A stretch of 64,000 bases of DNA from Mycobacterium ostraviense. GTDB lineage: Bacteria > Actinomycetota > Actinomycetes > Mycobacteriales > Mycobacteriaceae. Positions 8,453-17,427 of the stretch are shown here, one piece after another. The notes beneath the pieces are model-generated. The model saw only the letters and a program-made list of their open reading frames with translations. It was not told the DNA's origin and searched no databases. Position 1 is the first letter of the stretch; every line of letters starts with the position of its first letter. Position numbers and translations under genes: made by a program. The stretch covers positions 3,256,962-3,320,961 of the forward strand of contig NZ_NKRE01000001.1 of assembly GCF_002705925.1 (NCBI RefSeq), given 5' to 3'.

Positions 8453-9780
8453 CCCGCCACCTGCAATTCCAGCATCGACTTGATCCGTTGCCGGTGGTCG
8501 AGGCTCACCGACCGGGCGACGCCTTCCAGTAGGGATCGCACGTCGTCGACGTCCTCGCAGGGCTCCTGCCAGACGTCACGTCCGTGCAGCCGGGCCCACA
8601 GCCGGCTCAGGTACGGCTGCGGGTAGGCGGCAAGGTCGTCGACCACCTGCCGTTGCCGCGGGTGGATCGGTCCGCCTTCGGCGAGGTAGCGCCGGGCGTG
8701 CAGGACATACGCCTCCTTACGCAGCCTGGACTGGATCTGCGCGGCCAGCGGGTACCGGTTGGTCATCGTGCGGTCCAGGGGCGCGAGCTCGACCGCGACC
8801 TCGATGCCGGCCACCAGCGTCGCCTGCTTGTCCTCGGCCAGCAGACCCCACGGGGCGCAGGCCCGGTCCACCTCCTCGGCGCACAACAGCGGCACATCGG
8901 GTAGCGCGTCGCGATCCAGGGCACGCCGTAGCGTGGCCCGCACCCGATCCACCACCGTCCGGTCCAGCGGGCGGTCGCTGTCGGAGCCGCCGACGACCTG
9001 TGGGCGCTGTTGCGGCGCAACGGAACTCAGTCCCAGCGTTACGATCGACCACGGCAGCTGGGCATCGTCGACGCGGGCCAGCGCGCCCAGGTTGTACGGG
9101 GTGGCATCGGCGATCAGGGCCCACCAGACGCGCTGGCGGGCGGCGGCTGCGCTATGACCGGTGGCGGCACCCAGCACGGCGCCCAACCCGGCCAGAAACG
9201 GCTCGACCACGGTGTCCAGCGCCGTTTCCGGGGCGCGCACGTCGCGCCAGCTGCGGTCGAGTTGCGCAGTCAGCGCGGTGACCACCGTGGGGTTCGACAC
9301 GTATTCGTTGAGCACTTCGATGGCGGTGCGGTCGCGGCCCTGATGCACCTCGTGCAGCACCGCGGCCGGCGTCTCACGATCGTCGGGTGCGGGTGGCCCT
9401 TTCGTCACCGCCAACTCGAAACAGACCGGGAAATACAGCTCTTGGGCGTTTCCGCTGCGAATCCGCAGCCGGCGCCTTTCCCGTTTGAGCACCTCGAACC
9501 ACGCAGCTGCGCACCGTAATTCGGGGCCACTGCCAACGATCAGGTCGCTCATTGCCGCGGCTGTGCCGGGTTCGACGACCGGGGCCGAATACCGGGGATT
9601 CGAGCGCAACCGCAGCACCAGCGGATCGATGATGCGTTTGACGGTGCGGCTCAGCGGGCCGCCGTCATCGCTGCTGAGCACCTCGACACCGGGACCGATT
9701 GCGCGCCACGCCCGGTCGATCACCGCCCGGCGGGGGTGACCCACCGCTACGGCCGTCGCCACCCGCGGATCCGCGCTCAT
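8449..9780 (-). CDS. Unrecognised protein of the CHAT island (B)
   Basis: A 443-residue, mostly helical soluble protein without a recognisable domain. There are long Arg/Leu-rich helices at the N-terminus (RTVKRIIDPLVLRLR, WFEVLKRERRRLRIRSG). The middle holds a hydrophobic patch (VVEPFLAGLGAVLGAATGHS), and the C-terminal region is rich in Arg and aromatic residues. The start at ATG 9780 (MSADPRVATAVAVG) is the first in-frame start before the divergent gene; longer frames upstream overlap that gene's coding strand. It is followed by gene A with a 4-base overlap. It is probably the first gene of a two-gene operon. Confidence 0.8.
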   Translation of the reverse strand: MSADPRVATAVAVGHPRRAVIDRAWRAIGPGVEVLSSDDGGPLSRTVKRIIDPLVLRLRSNPRYSAPVVEPGTAAAMSDLIVGSGPELRCAAAWFEVLKRERRRLRIRSGNAQELYFPVCFELAVTKGPPAPDDRETPAAVLHEVHQGRDRTAIEVLNEYVSNPTVVTALTAQLDRSWRDVRAPETALDTVVEPFLAGLGAVLGAATGHSAAAARQRVWWALIADATPYNLGALARVDDAQLPWSIVTLGLSSVAPQQRPQVVGGSDSDRPLDRTVVDRVRATLRRALDRDALPDVPLLCAEEVDRACAPWGLLAEDKQATLVAGIEVAVELAPLDRTMTNRYPLAAQIQSRLRKEAYVLHARRYLAEGGPIHPRQRQVVDDLAAYPQPYLSRLWARLHGRDVWQEPCEDVDDVRSLLEGVARSVSLDHRQRIKSMLELQVAG

Positions 9781-9864
9781 CTCGACAGGATAGGGGTATG
9801 GGCCACCATAGTGATAACCCGAAAGTTGGGTTCGGTAGCCGGTCGCATACCAGAGCCTGGTGGC

Positions 9865-10287
9865 ATGAACACGTCGAAGCTGCCGGCCGTCGTCGCCGAG
9901 ATCGCGCTGATCGCAACCACCCTGCTGTACCTGATGTTTCACTGGTCGTGGCTCGCCCTGACCGGTGTTGTGCTGGCTGCGGCGACGGTGGTGTTGATCG
10001 GCCGGCTCGCCCGCGGCTCCCGCCCGGCAGCAGCGGACAGCCGTACCGTCGGGGTGGGCACGGTGCGCGCGGTCGGCGCCGGGGAGCGCCAGATCTGGAT
10101 CGAGGTGGCCAGCGTGCACGGCGACACGTTCATCGGCCGCTTGGTGCGCGACGACGACGATTCCGACGAATCGGCGTTGCGTCCCGGCCTGGTCGTCCTG
10201 GTGGCGTTCGATCCCGCTGACCGCGAAGCGCTTTCGCTGACCGACGACGTGTTGGCCGTCCGTGCACGCGATCTGAGCTTCGCGTGA
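9865..10287 (+). CDS. Small membrane protein with C-terminal beta domain (CHAT island, C)
   Basis: A 140-residue protein with two closely spaced N-terminal transmembrane helices (VVAEIALIATTLLYLMFHW and LALTGVVLAAATVVLIGRL). A soluble domain follows with a glycine-punctuated strand pattern (VGTVRAVG, QIWIEVASVHG, LRPGLVVLVAF), like the OB-fold tail of NfeD-type proteins. That likeness is impressionistic. It lies between the two minus-strand operons of the island: divergent from B (85-base gap) and converging on the CHAT gene, whose stop is 3 bases away. A membrane anchor or target for the soluble partners would fit its place. Confidence 0.75.
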   Translation: MNTSKLPAVVAEIALIATTLLYLMFHWSWLALTGVVLAAATVVLIGRLARGSRPAAADSRTVGVGTVRAVGAGERQIWIEVASVHGDTFIGRLVRDDDDSDESALRPGLVVLVAFDPADREALSLTDDVLAVRARDLSFA

Positions 10288-10290
10288 CCG

Positions 10291-11652
10291 TCAGCGTGCG
10301 CCGTCGACGGCGAAAGTGACCAGGGCGGCCCAATACAGCGGGCTGGTGGTGACGTCTCCGTCCCGCCAGCGTCGCATCTGGTCGCGCTGCCAGCGATTGA
10401 CGGCGCATCCGGCGTCGACGTTCTCGTGGGCCCGGTCCACGGCGGCGACCGCGTCGGCCATGGGATCGACCAGATCGTCACCGGCGGTTGCGAATTGGCG
10501 ATAGGCGGCGGTCGTGGGCAGCGACCACAAGGTGGCCGTCACCAGCTGCGCCCCACCGAGAATCATCGCCGCCACCAGGCCGGTAGCCTCGTCGAACCGG
10601 TAGTCGCCACCCGACGCGCAGGCCAGCAGGGCCACCCGCGGCGGTATCGGCAACCGCAGGGTCATCAGATCCGACGCGGTCAGTGGCCGGTGCTCGCCGA
10701 CCTCGTCGGCATCACCGGCGATTTCCGCCCGACAGGCCAGGTGCAGCGCGGCCCGGTCGGCCCGGCCTAGATCAGTGTCGGCCGCACTCGCGTGCCCGAC
10801 GTACACGAGTCGGCTCGGGTTTTGGGCCAGCAAGCCGGCCAGCCACCAGCGGTCGGCATCGCTGCGGCGAAACAACTCGACCGCCGTCTCGACGCAAGGC
10901 AACACCGCGCGGCGTCGCATCAGCTCGGCAAAGTGCCGTGCCAGCGCAGTGTGCTCCGACGGGCGGCCGAGCACCGATCCCAGCGCGGAGTCGGGCCGCT
11001 GCCCGGGGACGCGGGGATCCAGCACCAGCACCGGCGGACCGTCGTGTCGGGCGTCCCAGCCGGCCGGTGTTCGCGGCGCATTGACGATGTTCTGCGGCAC
11101 CGCCAGCAGCACGTCGACCAGTTCCATCAGCCGGTAGCCGTCGGTGTGCGCGGTGATATCGGCCAGCTGCCACGGGATGCGGGCGGCCGCCCGACCGCTG
11201 GCGGTGATGGCCTCCTGCCGGGCCCGCACCAGCTCTTCCTTGTTCGGCCCCGATTTCGGCACCGCCAGCAGGCCCCAGGGCACGCGTGCCAGATGGGCGC
11301 TGGGGGCGACGAACAGCACCGAGCGCGGCGACGACACGCACTCCGTCAGTAGCTGCCATCCCGATGTGCCGATCAGCAGCACACCGAGGATGTAGGCGAG
11401 CGTCAGTTCGGCATCCGGCGACGCGAACGGTCCTGTGGCCAGTGCCCGTTCGATGGCATCGCGCCGGCTCTCGGAGCCGTGCGGCTCGGGCAGCGCGTCG
11501 GCGAGTTCGGTCAAAGCCGCGAGCAGGATCGGCTCTTCCACCACCCAGGTAACGGTTTTCGACGGCTGGCCGACGATCCGCAAGCTGGCGTAGGTGGCGA
11601 TCCCGACGTCGGCGTATCGCAGGACCAGAGTCAGCCGGTCCGAATCGGTCAT
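10291..11652 (-). CDS. CHAT-domain protein (caspase-like cysteine protease)
   Basis: A 453-residue protein with a C-terminal CHAT domain, the caspase/separase-fold peptidase. The likely catalytic His287 sits in LVYVGHASA and Cys345 in ALLACASGGDY. Other family marks are LFVAPSAHLARVPWGLL, ATLWSLPTTA and SPLYWAALVTF at the end. Both catalytic residues are present, so activity is plausible. It overlaps the helical-repeat gene upstream by ATGA (11649-11652), so the two are translationally coupled. CHAT proteases paired with repeat scaffolds occur in bacterial defence and regulated-death systems. Whether that is the job here is inference. No nuclease, gasdermin or CRISPR partner is visible. Confidence 0.85.
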   Translation of the reverse strand: MTDSDRLTLVLRYADVGIATYASLRIVGQPSKTVTWVVEEPILLAALTELADALPEPHGSESRRDAIERALATGPFASPDAELTLAYILGVLLIGTSGWQLLTECVSSPRSVLFVAPSAHLARVPWGLLAVPKSGPNKEELVRARQEAITASGRAAARIPWQLADITAHTDGYRLMELVDVLLAVPQNIVNAPRTPAGWDARHDGPPVLVLDPRVPGQRPDSALGSVLGRPSEHTALARHFAELMRRRAVLPCVETAVELFRRSDADRWWLAGLLAQNPSRLVYVGHASAADTDLGRADRAALHLACRAEIAGDADEVGEHRPLTASDLMTLRLPIPPRVALLACASGGDYRFDEATGLVAAMILGGAQLVTATLWSLPTTAAYRQFATAGDDLVDPMADAVAAVDRAHENVDAGCAVNRWQRDQMRRWRDGDVTTSPLYWAALVTFAVDGAR

Positions 11653-13385
11653 GGCCAGGTCGACCAGGCGGGTTCGGCGGCGGTGACCGCGTGACCGTAA
11701 CGCTGAAACGCCAGTGCGCGATAGTGACTCATGATCGGCTCGGCATCCGGCTCCATCCGCAGCGGCGGCAACGGCCCAAGCCGGGTCAGCGAGTTACCGG
11801 TTTGCGCCGGTGGACCCGCTGCCGCGAGGGCCGGCTCCGGCTCGGTGTCGGCCAATGCCGTTGCGGTGGTGGTCGACGCCCACTCACCCATTGCCGGCCG
11901 CTGCGGTTCCGCGTTGAAAGTGCCTCTGGCACTGTGGTATTCGACCAGCTCACTGACCAGGCCGGTGTTCTCCCATTCCCAGGCGACGGCGAAGGCGCCG
12001 GCCAGCATCGGTGCCGAGACATGGGCCGCCCACCGTGCTCTCGCGTCCGCGTCGGCGATCGAATAGCGCACCGAGTCGACGGCCAGCGCCGCGGGCACCT
12101 TGAGCTCGGCGGCCTGCTCGAGCTTGGTCAGCGCGCGCCGGTATTGCGGGGTGCCGACTTCGCCGCGCAGGATGCCGAGCCCGTCGGCTTGCCGCGCCTC
12201 GGTCTCCTGCAACGTCTCCTCCGGGTCGCCGGAGCTGTCAAAACCCAAGTCGGCCAGTGCGTCTGCCCGCCACACGGTGCCCAGGTGGCTGTCGAGCTGA
12301 GCGTACTGCAGCCAACTGCTGCGCGGTGAGGAGTCGAGCAACTCGCGCGCTTGCGCGATCATCTCGACCGCTTCGGCAAAACGGCTGCAGAAGATCGGGA
12401 TCCAGCTGCGTTGCAGCAGAATACGATGCAGATGCAGTGGCTTACCCAGTTCACGCCAATGCCGTTCGGCGTGTTCCCAGCATTCGTCGGCGGCTTCCAG
12501 TGCGCCGCTTGCCAGCCGGGTAAGTCCCAGATACAGCCAGCACCGGGCGACGTCGTGCGCCCGGGCGTACCGGGCGATGACCGGATGAGCCCGCGACACC
12601 AACTGCTCGGCCGCCACATGGTCGCCGACCAGCCAGCGGGCCGCTGCGCGCTCCAATTGCGTTCTGGCCGAGGCTAATTCCCAGCCGTTGGCGGTTGCGC
12701 GGGCTTCGGCCCGCCGCAGCCAGGGCTCGGCTTCCGGCAGTCGCCCGGTCTCGATGCAGAATCTGCCGTACCCGGTGGCCGCGCAAACCCAGAGATAGTC
12801 GTCATAGGCGTCGGCGGCAGGCCGGTTCACGGCGTCGAGTATCTGCTCCCACAAGTGCAGCGATCGGGGATGCAGGTCGTCGTCGCAGAGTGCAACGGCG
12901 CACCGGAGGCGGGCGTGGGTGACTAGGGATTCGCCCTCGCCAGCAAGGTCGGGAAAGGCGTCGCCGGAGTCCGTGACCGACGCCGCCAGCTCCGCCAGCG
13001 CCGTCTGGGCGCCGTCGTGATCCCCGCGCGCCGCTGCCAGGCCGGTATGCAGCAACTGAGCGCGCCGCGAATAGCGGCAGACCATCCGCACGATGTCCGC
13101 GTCGGACATCCGCACCTGACCGGCTGCCTCGAGCATCGTGCCGGCCAGAATCCCGGCGTAGCTCGCCACACAGTCGCGGATCCGCCGAATGCATTCGTCC
13201 ACACCGTCATTGGCACCGCGGGTCAGGTAGATCTCCCCGAGCTGCGCGAAGACCTCCAGCATCAGGTCGTCCCGATCGGCCTGCTCGATGCGCGGTATCA
13301 GGGACAGCAGCAGCTGGCGCGCACCCTCCTCGTCGGCGGCGAACGCCAGGCGCCGGGCGCGTTCGAGCTCGTCGAAGATCGACAC
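11649..13385 (-). CDS. Helical-repeat (TPR-like) partner of the CHAT protease
   Basis: A soluble protein of about 578 residues made of successive helix pairs with TPR-like spacing and small/aromatic positions (LFAQLGEIYLTRG-type, GYGRFCIETGRLPEAEPWLRRAEARA, CWLYLGLTRLASGALEAADECWEHAER). The last 70 residues are Ala/Pro/Thr-rich and probably flexible. Such scaffolds usually bind and gate an effector, here the CHAT protease encoded next with an ATGA overlap. Start: an ATG at 13415 lies inside the strong hairpin at 13401-13436 that ends the upstream gene. I therefore prefer the GTG at 13385 (VSIFDELERARRL). Confidence 0.8.
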   Translation of the reverse strand: MSIFDELERARRLAFAADEEGARQLLLSLIPRIEQADRDDLMLEVFAQLGEIYLTRGANDGVDECIRRIRDCVASYAGILAGTMLEAAGQVRMSDADIVRMVCRYSRRAQLLHTGLAAARGDHDGAQTALAELAASVTDSGDAFPDLAGEGESLVTHARLRCAVALCDDDLHPRSLHLWEQILDAVNRPAADAYDDYLWVCAATGYGRFCIETGRLPEAEPWLRRAEARATANGWELASARTQLERAAARWLVGDHVAAEQLVSRAHPVIARYARAHDVARCWLYLGLTRLASGALEAADECWEHAERHWRELGKPLHLHRILLQRSWIPIFCSRFAEAVEMIAQARELLDSSPRSSWLQYAQLDSHLGTVWRADALADLGFDSSGDPEETLQETEARQADGLGILRGEVGTPQYRRALTKLEQAAELKVPAALAVDSVRYSIADADARARWAAHVSAPMLAGAFAVAWEWENTGLVSELVEYHSARGTFNAEPQRPAMGEWASTTTATALADTEPEPALAAAGPPAQTGNSLTRLGPLPPLRMEPDAEPIMSHYRALAFQRYGHAVTAAEPAWSTWP

Positions 13386-13400
13386 GGCTGCATCATAAGT

Positions 13401-13436
13401 CCGGCCGGCGGACATGGAGGCATGTCCGCCGGCCGG
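13401..13436. terminator. Strong hairpin, terminator of the lipoprotein gene
   Basis: Perfect 16-bp arms CCGGCCGGCGGACATG (13401-13416) and CATGTCCGCCGGCCGG (13421-13436) surround a GAGG loop. The hairpin starts 12 bases past the stop of the minus-strand lipoprotein gene. There is no T-run, as is common for mycobacterial terminators. Confidence 0.75.
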
Positions 13437-13447
13437 GATCGGCCGCG

Positions 13448-13921
13448 CTAGCCGCACGTCACCTTGATGTTGAAGTCCTTGGTGATCATTCCGGCCATCG
13501 GGTTCTTCAAGTCGGCGCCCTGCGCCTGGCCGGTGATGGTGTAGGTCTTGCCGTCCACCGCGACCTTGGCCGAGCCCACTTTCGCGCTCATGTTGTCGGC
13601 GACGGACAACGCGTTGCCGTCGACGACCAGCGCCAGCGACTCGACCCGCGGCGTCGCCTCGTCGGTCATCACCACCGCCAGCGCCTGTTGCTGGCCACCG
13701 GTGGAGCCGCTGCCGATGTTGATCTTGCCGCCCTGCTTGACGCAGGTCACCGACGCCGGGTTCAGTCCAGGAAGATCGGTGCCGCCCACCTGGACCTGGG
13801 TCCCGCCACCGCCGGTGGAGACGCTGGGTGCTGGGCCGGCTGTGTGACCGCCGCTGGAGCAGCCCACCAGTACCGCAGCGCCGCCGATGGTTCCCATCGC
13901 AGCCGCGATAACACGCTTCAT
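13448..13921 (-). CDS. LpqH-family (19 kDa antigen) lipoprotein
   Basis: A 157-residue lipoprotein of the cell envelope. The signal sequence MKRVIAAAMGTIGGAAVLVGC carries a lipobox (LVGC, lipidated Cys21). It is followed by a Ser/Gly/Pro linker and a compact domain with a Cys pair (SVTCVKQGG near the start and KVTCG at the end), as in the mycobacterial 19 kDa antigen family. The start at ATG 13921 follows GGAAGGAAA; an upstream in-frame ATG at 13963 would spoil the signal peptide. LpqH itself is a TLR2-active surface lipoprotein; this is a relative, not necessarily the orthologue. It diverges from the enoyl-CoA hydratase gene. Confidence 0.85.
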   Translation of the reverse strand: MKRVIAAAMGTIGGAAVLVGCSSGGHTAGPAPSVSTGGGGTQVQVGGTDLPGLNPASVTCVKQGGKINIGSGSTGGQQQALAVVMTDEATPRVESLALVVDGNALSVADNMSAKVGSAKVAVDGKTYTITGQAQGADLKNPMAGMITKDFNIKVTCG

Positions 13922-14058
13922 CGGATTTCCTTCCGTTGTGCGCCGCCCCGATGGCGGCGTCATGGCAGCAAGTACAAATCCGCTCGGCTGCTACCGATCC
14001 CAAGTATTCGAGCGACCCCGGAAGCGCCGCTGTTCGGCCGTGGTGATGGAGTGTCGGT

Positions 14059-14787
14059 GTGATCGAGATCCAGACCCTGGAAACGGCGCGAGTGTTGACG
14101 CTCTCATCGGGGCGGGTGAACGCCCTCGACGTCGAGCTGCTCGGCGAACTGACCGACGTCCTGCACCAGCTGCAGGGCCCGCTGGTGATCACCGGCGCCG
14201 GGCGGGTGTTCTGCGCCGGCGTGGACCTCAATCGCGTGCTGGATGGCGGTGCGGGGTACACCGATCAGCTGATCCCGGCGCTGTCGGACGCATTCGAGGC
14301 GATGTTCAGCTATCCCGCGCCAACGGTGGCCGCAATAAACGGCGCGGCCATCGCGGGCGGATGTGTGCTGGCCTGCGCCTGCGATCGGCGACTGATCAGC
14401 CCCGATGCCCAGATCGGAGCAACAGAGGTGCGGGTCGGGGTGCCGTTCCCGGTCGCTGCGCTGGAGGTGATGCGCTACGCGTGCGGCGACCGCGCCGAGG
14501 AGGTGGTGCTGGGCGGCGGCACGTTCCGCGGGACCGAGGCCGTCGCACGGGGACTTGCGCACGCCGTCGTCGACGAGGGCCTCCTCGAGGCGGCCGTCGC
14601 GGAGGCAGCGAGCCTTGGTGACATTCCGGCCGAGGCATACCGGCACACCAAAATCCAGCTGCGGGCGCCCACGGTGGTGCGCATGCGCGAATCCGGCGAC
14701 ATCGACGACGGCGTCCGCCGGCGCTGGGGTGCCGAGAAGACCCGGCAGGGGATCGCCGGCTACCTGGAGCGTCTTCGCCGGCGCTGA
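14059..14787 (+). CDS. Enoyl-CoA hydratase/isomerase family protein
   Basis: A crotonase-fold protein of 242 residues. The first oxyanion-hole segment is GAGRVFCAGVDLNRV and the second is AAINGAAIAGGCVLACACDRRL; both are well formed. The two acidic catalytic residues of classic hydratases cannot be assigned with certainty. The GCV-LA-CDRR context is nearer to short crotonases of unknown reaction. It begins with GTG 14059 and stops two bases before the end of the convergent lucA gene. It likely acts on an acyl-CoA in fatty-acid or sterol degradation, which would suit its lucA neighbour. Confidence 0.8.
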   Translation: MIEIQTLETARVLTLSSGRVNALDVELLGELTDVLHQLQGPLVITGAGRVFCAGVDLNRVLDGGAGYTDQLIPALSDAFEAMFSYPAPTVAAINGAAIAGGCVLACACDRRLISPDAQIGATEVRVGVPFPVAALEVMRYACGDRAEEVVLGGGTFRGTEAVARGLAHAVVDEGLLEAAVAEAASLGDIPAEAYRHTKIQLRAPTVVRMRESGDIDDGVRRRWGAEKTRQGIAGYLERLRRR

Positions 14788-14788
14788 G

Positions 14789-15607
14789 CTATTCCTCGAC
14801 CGTGAGCCCGCCGCGGGTGCGGGTGCGCCGGCGGCGGTGGGACGTCTTGCCGGTCGGGCGGCGGTTGCGTATCGCGCTCCGCGGCTCCTCGGCTTCGGTT
14901 TCTTTGGTTTCTTTGGTTTCTTTGGTTTCTTCGGTCGCGGGTGTTTCCTCGGCCGTTACTTCCGGCTCAACCTCAGCCTCGCCCGTCGGTTCCGGGGTTT
15001 CCGGCTCGGCCGGCTCCTCTTCGGTTGCTGGGGTTTCGGCTTCGGTCGTTTCAGCGGCCTCGGCCTCGGCTTCTTCTTTTTCTTCGGCCTCTTCGGTCTC
15101 AGCCTCGTCGGTGTCGCCGGGCTTCTCGCGGCGAATGCGCCGCTGCTTGGTTGCCTTCGGCTTGAGCGGTTTCGGTGGCGGCGGCGGCAATTCCGCGACA
15201 AACGACAGGTAGAACGCGAAGAACCCGAGCACCCCGATGGCGGCGGCGGCCCCGTAGATTCCGAACAACCACTGTCCCGCGGAGTCCAGACTGAGCCAGA
15301 TCTCGCCGATCGCGGTGCCGATGATCAACACGCCCGCCAGCACATGGGCCACGATCGATGAGGTTCTTATCGACAGCGCGAGCTGCGGGGTGCCGAGTTC
15401 CGGCTTGCGAGTGCGCAACAGGGTGAACACCACCGGCAGTGCGGCCAGGCCGATCAGCGCGCCGGCCACGATCCGTAGCGTCGTTCCCAACGCGTGCGAG
15501 GTCTCGCCCATCAGCTCGTACCAGCGGGGCAACACGAAATAGAAGTAGAGGAGGCCGGCGGCGATCGAAAATGACGCGTGCCAAAGGACGGCCCACTTGC
15601 GGCGCAT
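14789..15607 (-). CDS. lucA: LucA, coordinator of Mce lipid uptake
   Basis: A 272-residue membrane protein. Four hydrophobic helices fill the first half (WHASFSIAAGLLYFYFVLP, ALGTTLRIVAGALIGLAAL, SIVAHVLAGVLIIGTAIG, LFGIYGAAAAIGVLGFFAFYL). A highly acidic Glu/Ala/Thr/Pro tail of about 100 residues follows, ending in an Arg-rich stretch. Size, topology and place beside tRNA-Ser and ffs match Rv3723 (LucA), which stabilises the Mce1 and Mce4 importers for fatty acids and cholesterol. Start: ATG 15607 is preceded by AGGAGG; an ATG at 15619 overlaps that ribosome site and is rejected. Confidence 0.85.
   Translation of the reverse strand: MRRKWAVLWHASFSIAAGLLYFYFVLPRWYELMGETSHALGTTLRIVAGALIGLAALPVVFTLLRTRKPELGTPQLALSIRTSSIVAHVLAGVLIIGTAIGEIWLSLDSAGQWLFGIYGAAAAIGVLGFFAFYLSFVAELPPPPPKPLKPKATKQRRIRREKPGDTDEAETEEAEEKEEAEAEAAETTEAETPATEEEPAEPETPEPTGEAEVEPEVTAEETPATEETKETKETKETEAEEPRSAIRNRRPTGKTSHRRRRTRTRGGLTVEE
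14897..14931. repeat. 9-bp tandem repeat within lucA
   Basis: GGTTTCTTT is repeated about four times. On the coding strand it encodes KET repeated in the acidic tail. A short in-frame tandem repeat like this is prone to copy-number change between strains without breaking the frame. Confidence 0.75.
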
Positions 15608-15697
15608 ATGCCTCCTCATACTGGTTGGCCCTGGTCAGCTTAACGTTGCCGCACAAGCTGGCCGGCCCACACCGGGTGTGTCCGCGTTGCGGACTGA

Positions 15698-15786
15698 TGG
15701 CGGAGGATGCGGGATTTGAACCCGCGAGGGCTGTTAACCCAACCCGCGTTCCAGGCGAGCGCCATAGGCCACTAGGCGAATCCTCC
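15698..15786 (-). tRNA. tRNA-Ser (anticodon GGA)
   Basis: The acceptor stem GGAGGAT (15786-15780) pairs with ATCCTCC (15708-15702). The anticodon loop CTGGAAC carries GGA at 15752-15750, closed by a 5-bp stem. A long variable arm typical of Ser tRNA follows, then the T-arm GCGGGTTCAAATCCCGC. The CCA end is encoded (15700-15698). It reads UCC/UCU codons. The discriminator is G at 15701. Confidence 0.95.
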
Positions 15787-15868
15787 GCCGATATGGTAGC
15801 CGCTGGACGCGGCTATGTGTCCTGCGGCCGCCGTCGAGCGCGTCAGCCGAGGTACTAGACTCGCCGTT

Positions 15869-15954
15869 GGACCCCGCGCGGCGTCTATCCTGTGAACTCC
15901 CCCAGGGCCGGAAGGCAGCAAGGGTCAACGGGCTCTGTCGGGTGCGCGGGGTCC
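15869..15954 (+). ncRNA. ffs: Signal recognition particle RNA (small, 4.5S type)
   Basis: Perfect closing stem GGACCCCGCGC / GCGCGGGGTCC at the two ends. The centre has the conserved SRP helix-8 motifs: CCAGGGCCGGAAGGCAGCA, with the GGAA tetraloop and the AGCA side. It binds Ffh and guides ribosomes making membrane proteins. It lies between tRNA-Ser and the aminotransferase gene, as in M. tuberculosis. The exact 5' and 3' ends are estimated from the closing stem. Confidence 0.95.
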
Positions 15955-15971
15955 CCTCTGGTGAGGGGTGA

Positions 15972-17282
<1,311 letters not shown>

Positions 17283-17384
17283 ATCGACTGTGCGCTCAAG
17301 GCTTTCGCTGTGCGTCCAGGGCGGCAGAAATTGCGAAGATCCCGCTCGGTGTTCACCCTCGACGCCGTGAGTGCACACACGATG
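17283..17384. repeat. 102-bp dispersed palindromic element, copy 1
   Basis: This stretch aligns without gaps to 31421-31522 at about 75 of 102 positions (counted by hand). Its own ends are imperfect complements: 16 of 20 bases match between ATCGACTGTGCGCTCAAGGC and the inverted right end. It starts directly after the aminotransferase stop and ends 43 bases before dnaX. It contains no gene. It may be a miniature non-autonomous element or a structured RNA. Confidence 0.75.
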
Positions 17385-17427
17385 CCCAGCCGGGCGCTCG
17401 TCACCCAAGCTGAGTAGCCTGCTGACC

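Noticed and set aside
13386..13415. ATG 13415 as the start of the helical-repeat protein
   Set aside because: It falls inside the perfect 16-bp terminator hairpin of the upstream gene; GTG 13385 is the better start.
14897..14931. Short tandem repeat considered as part of a CRISPR array
   Set aside because: Nine-base in-frame coding repeats without spacers; no CRISPR repeats or cas genes are seen anywhere in the window.
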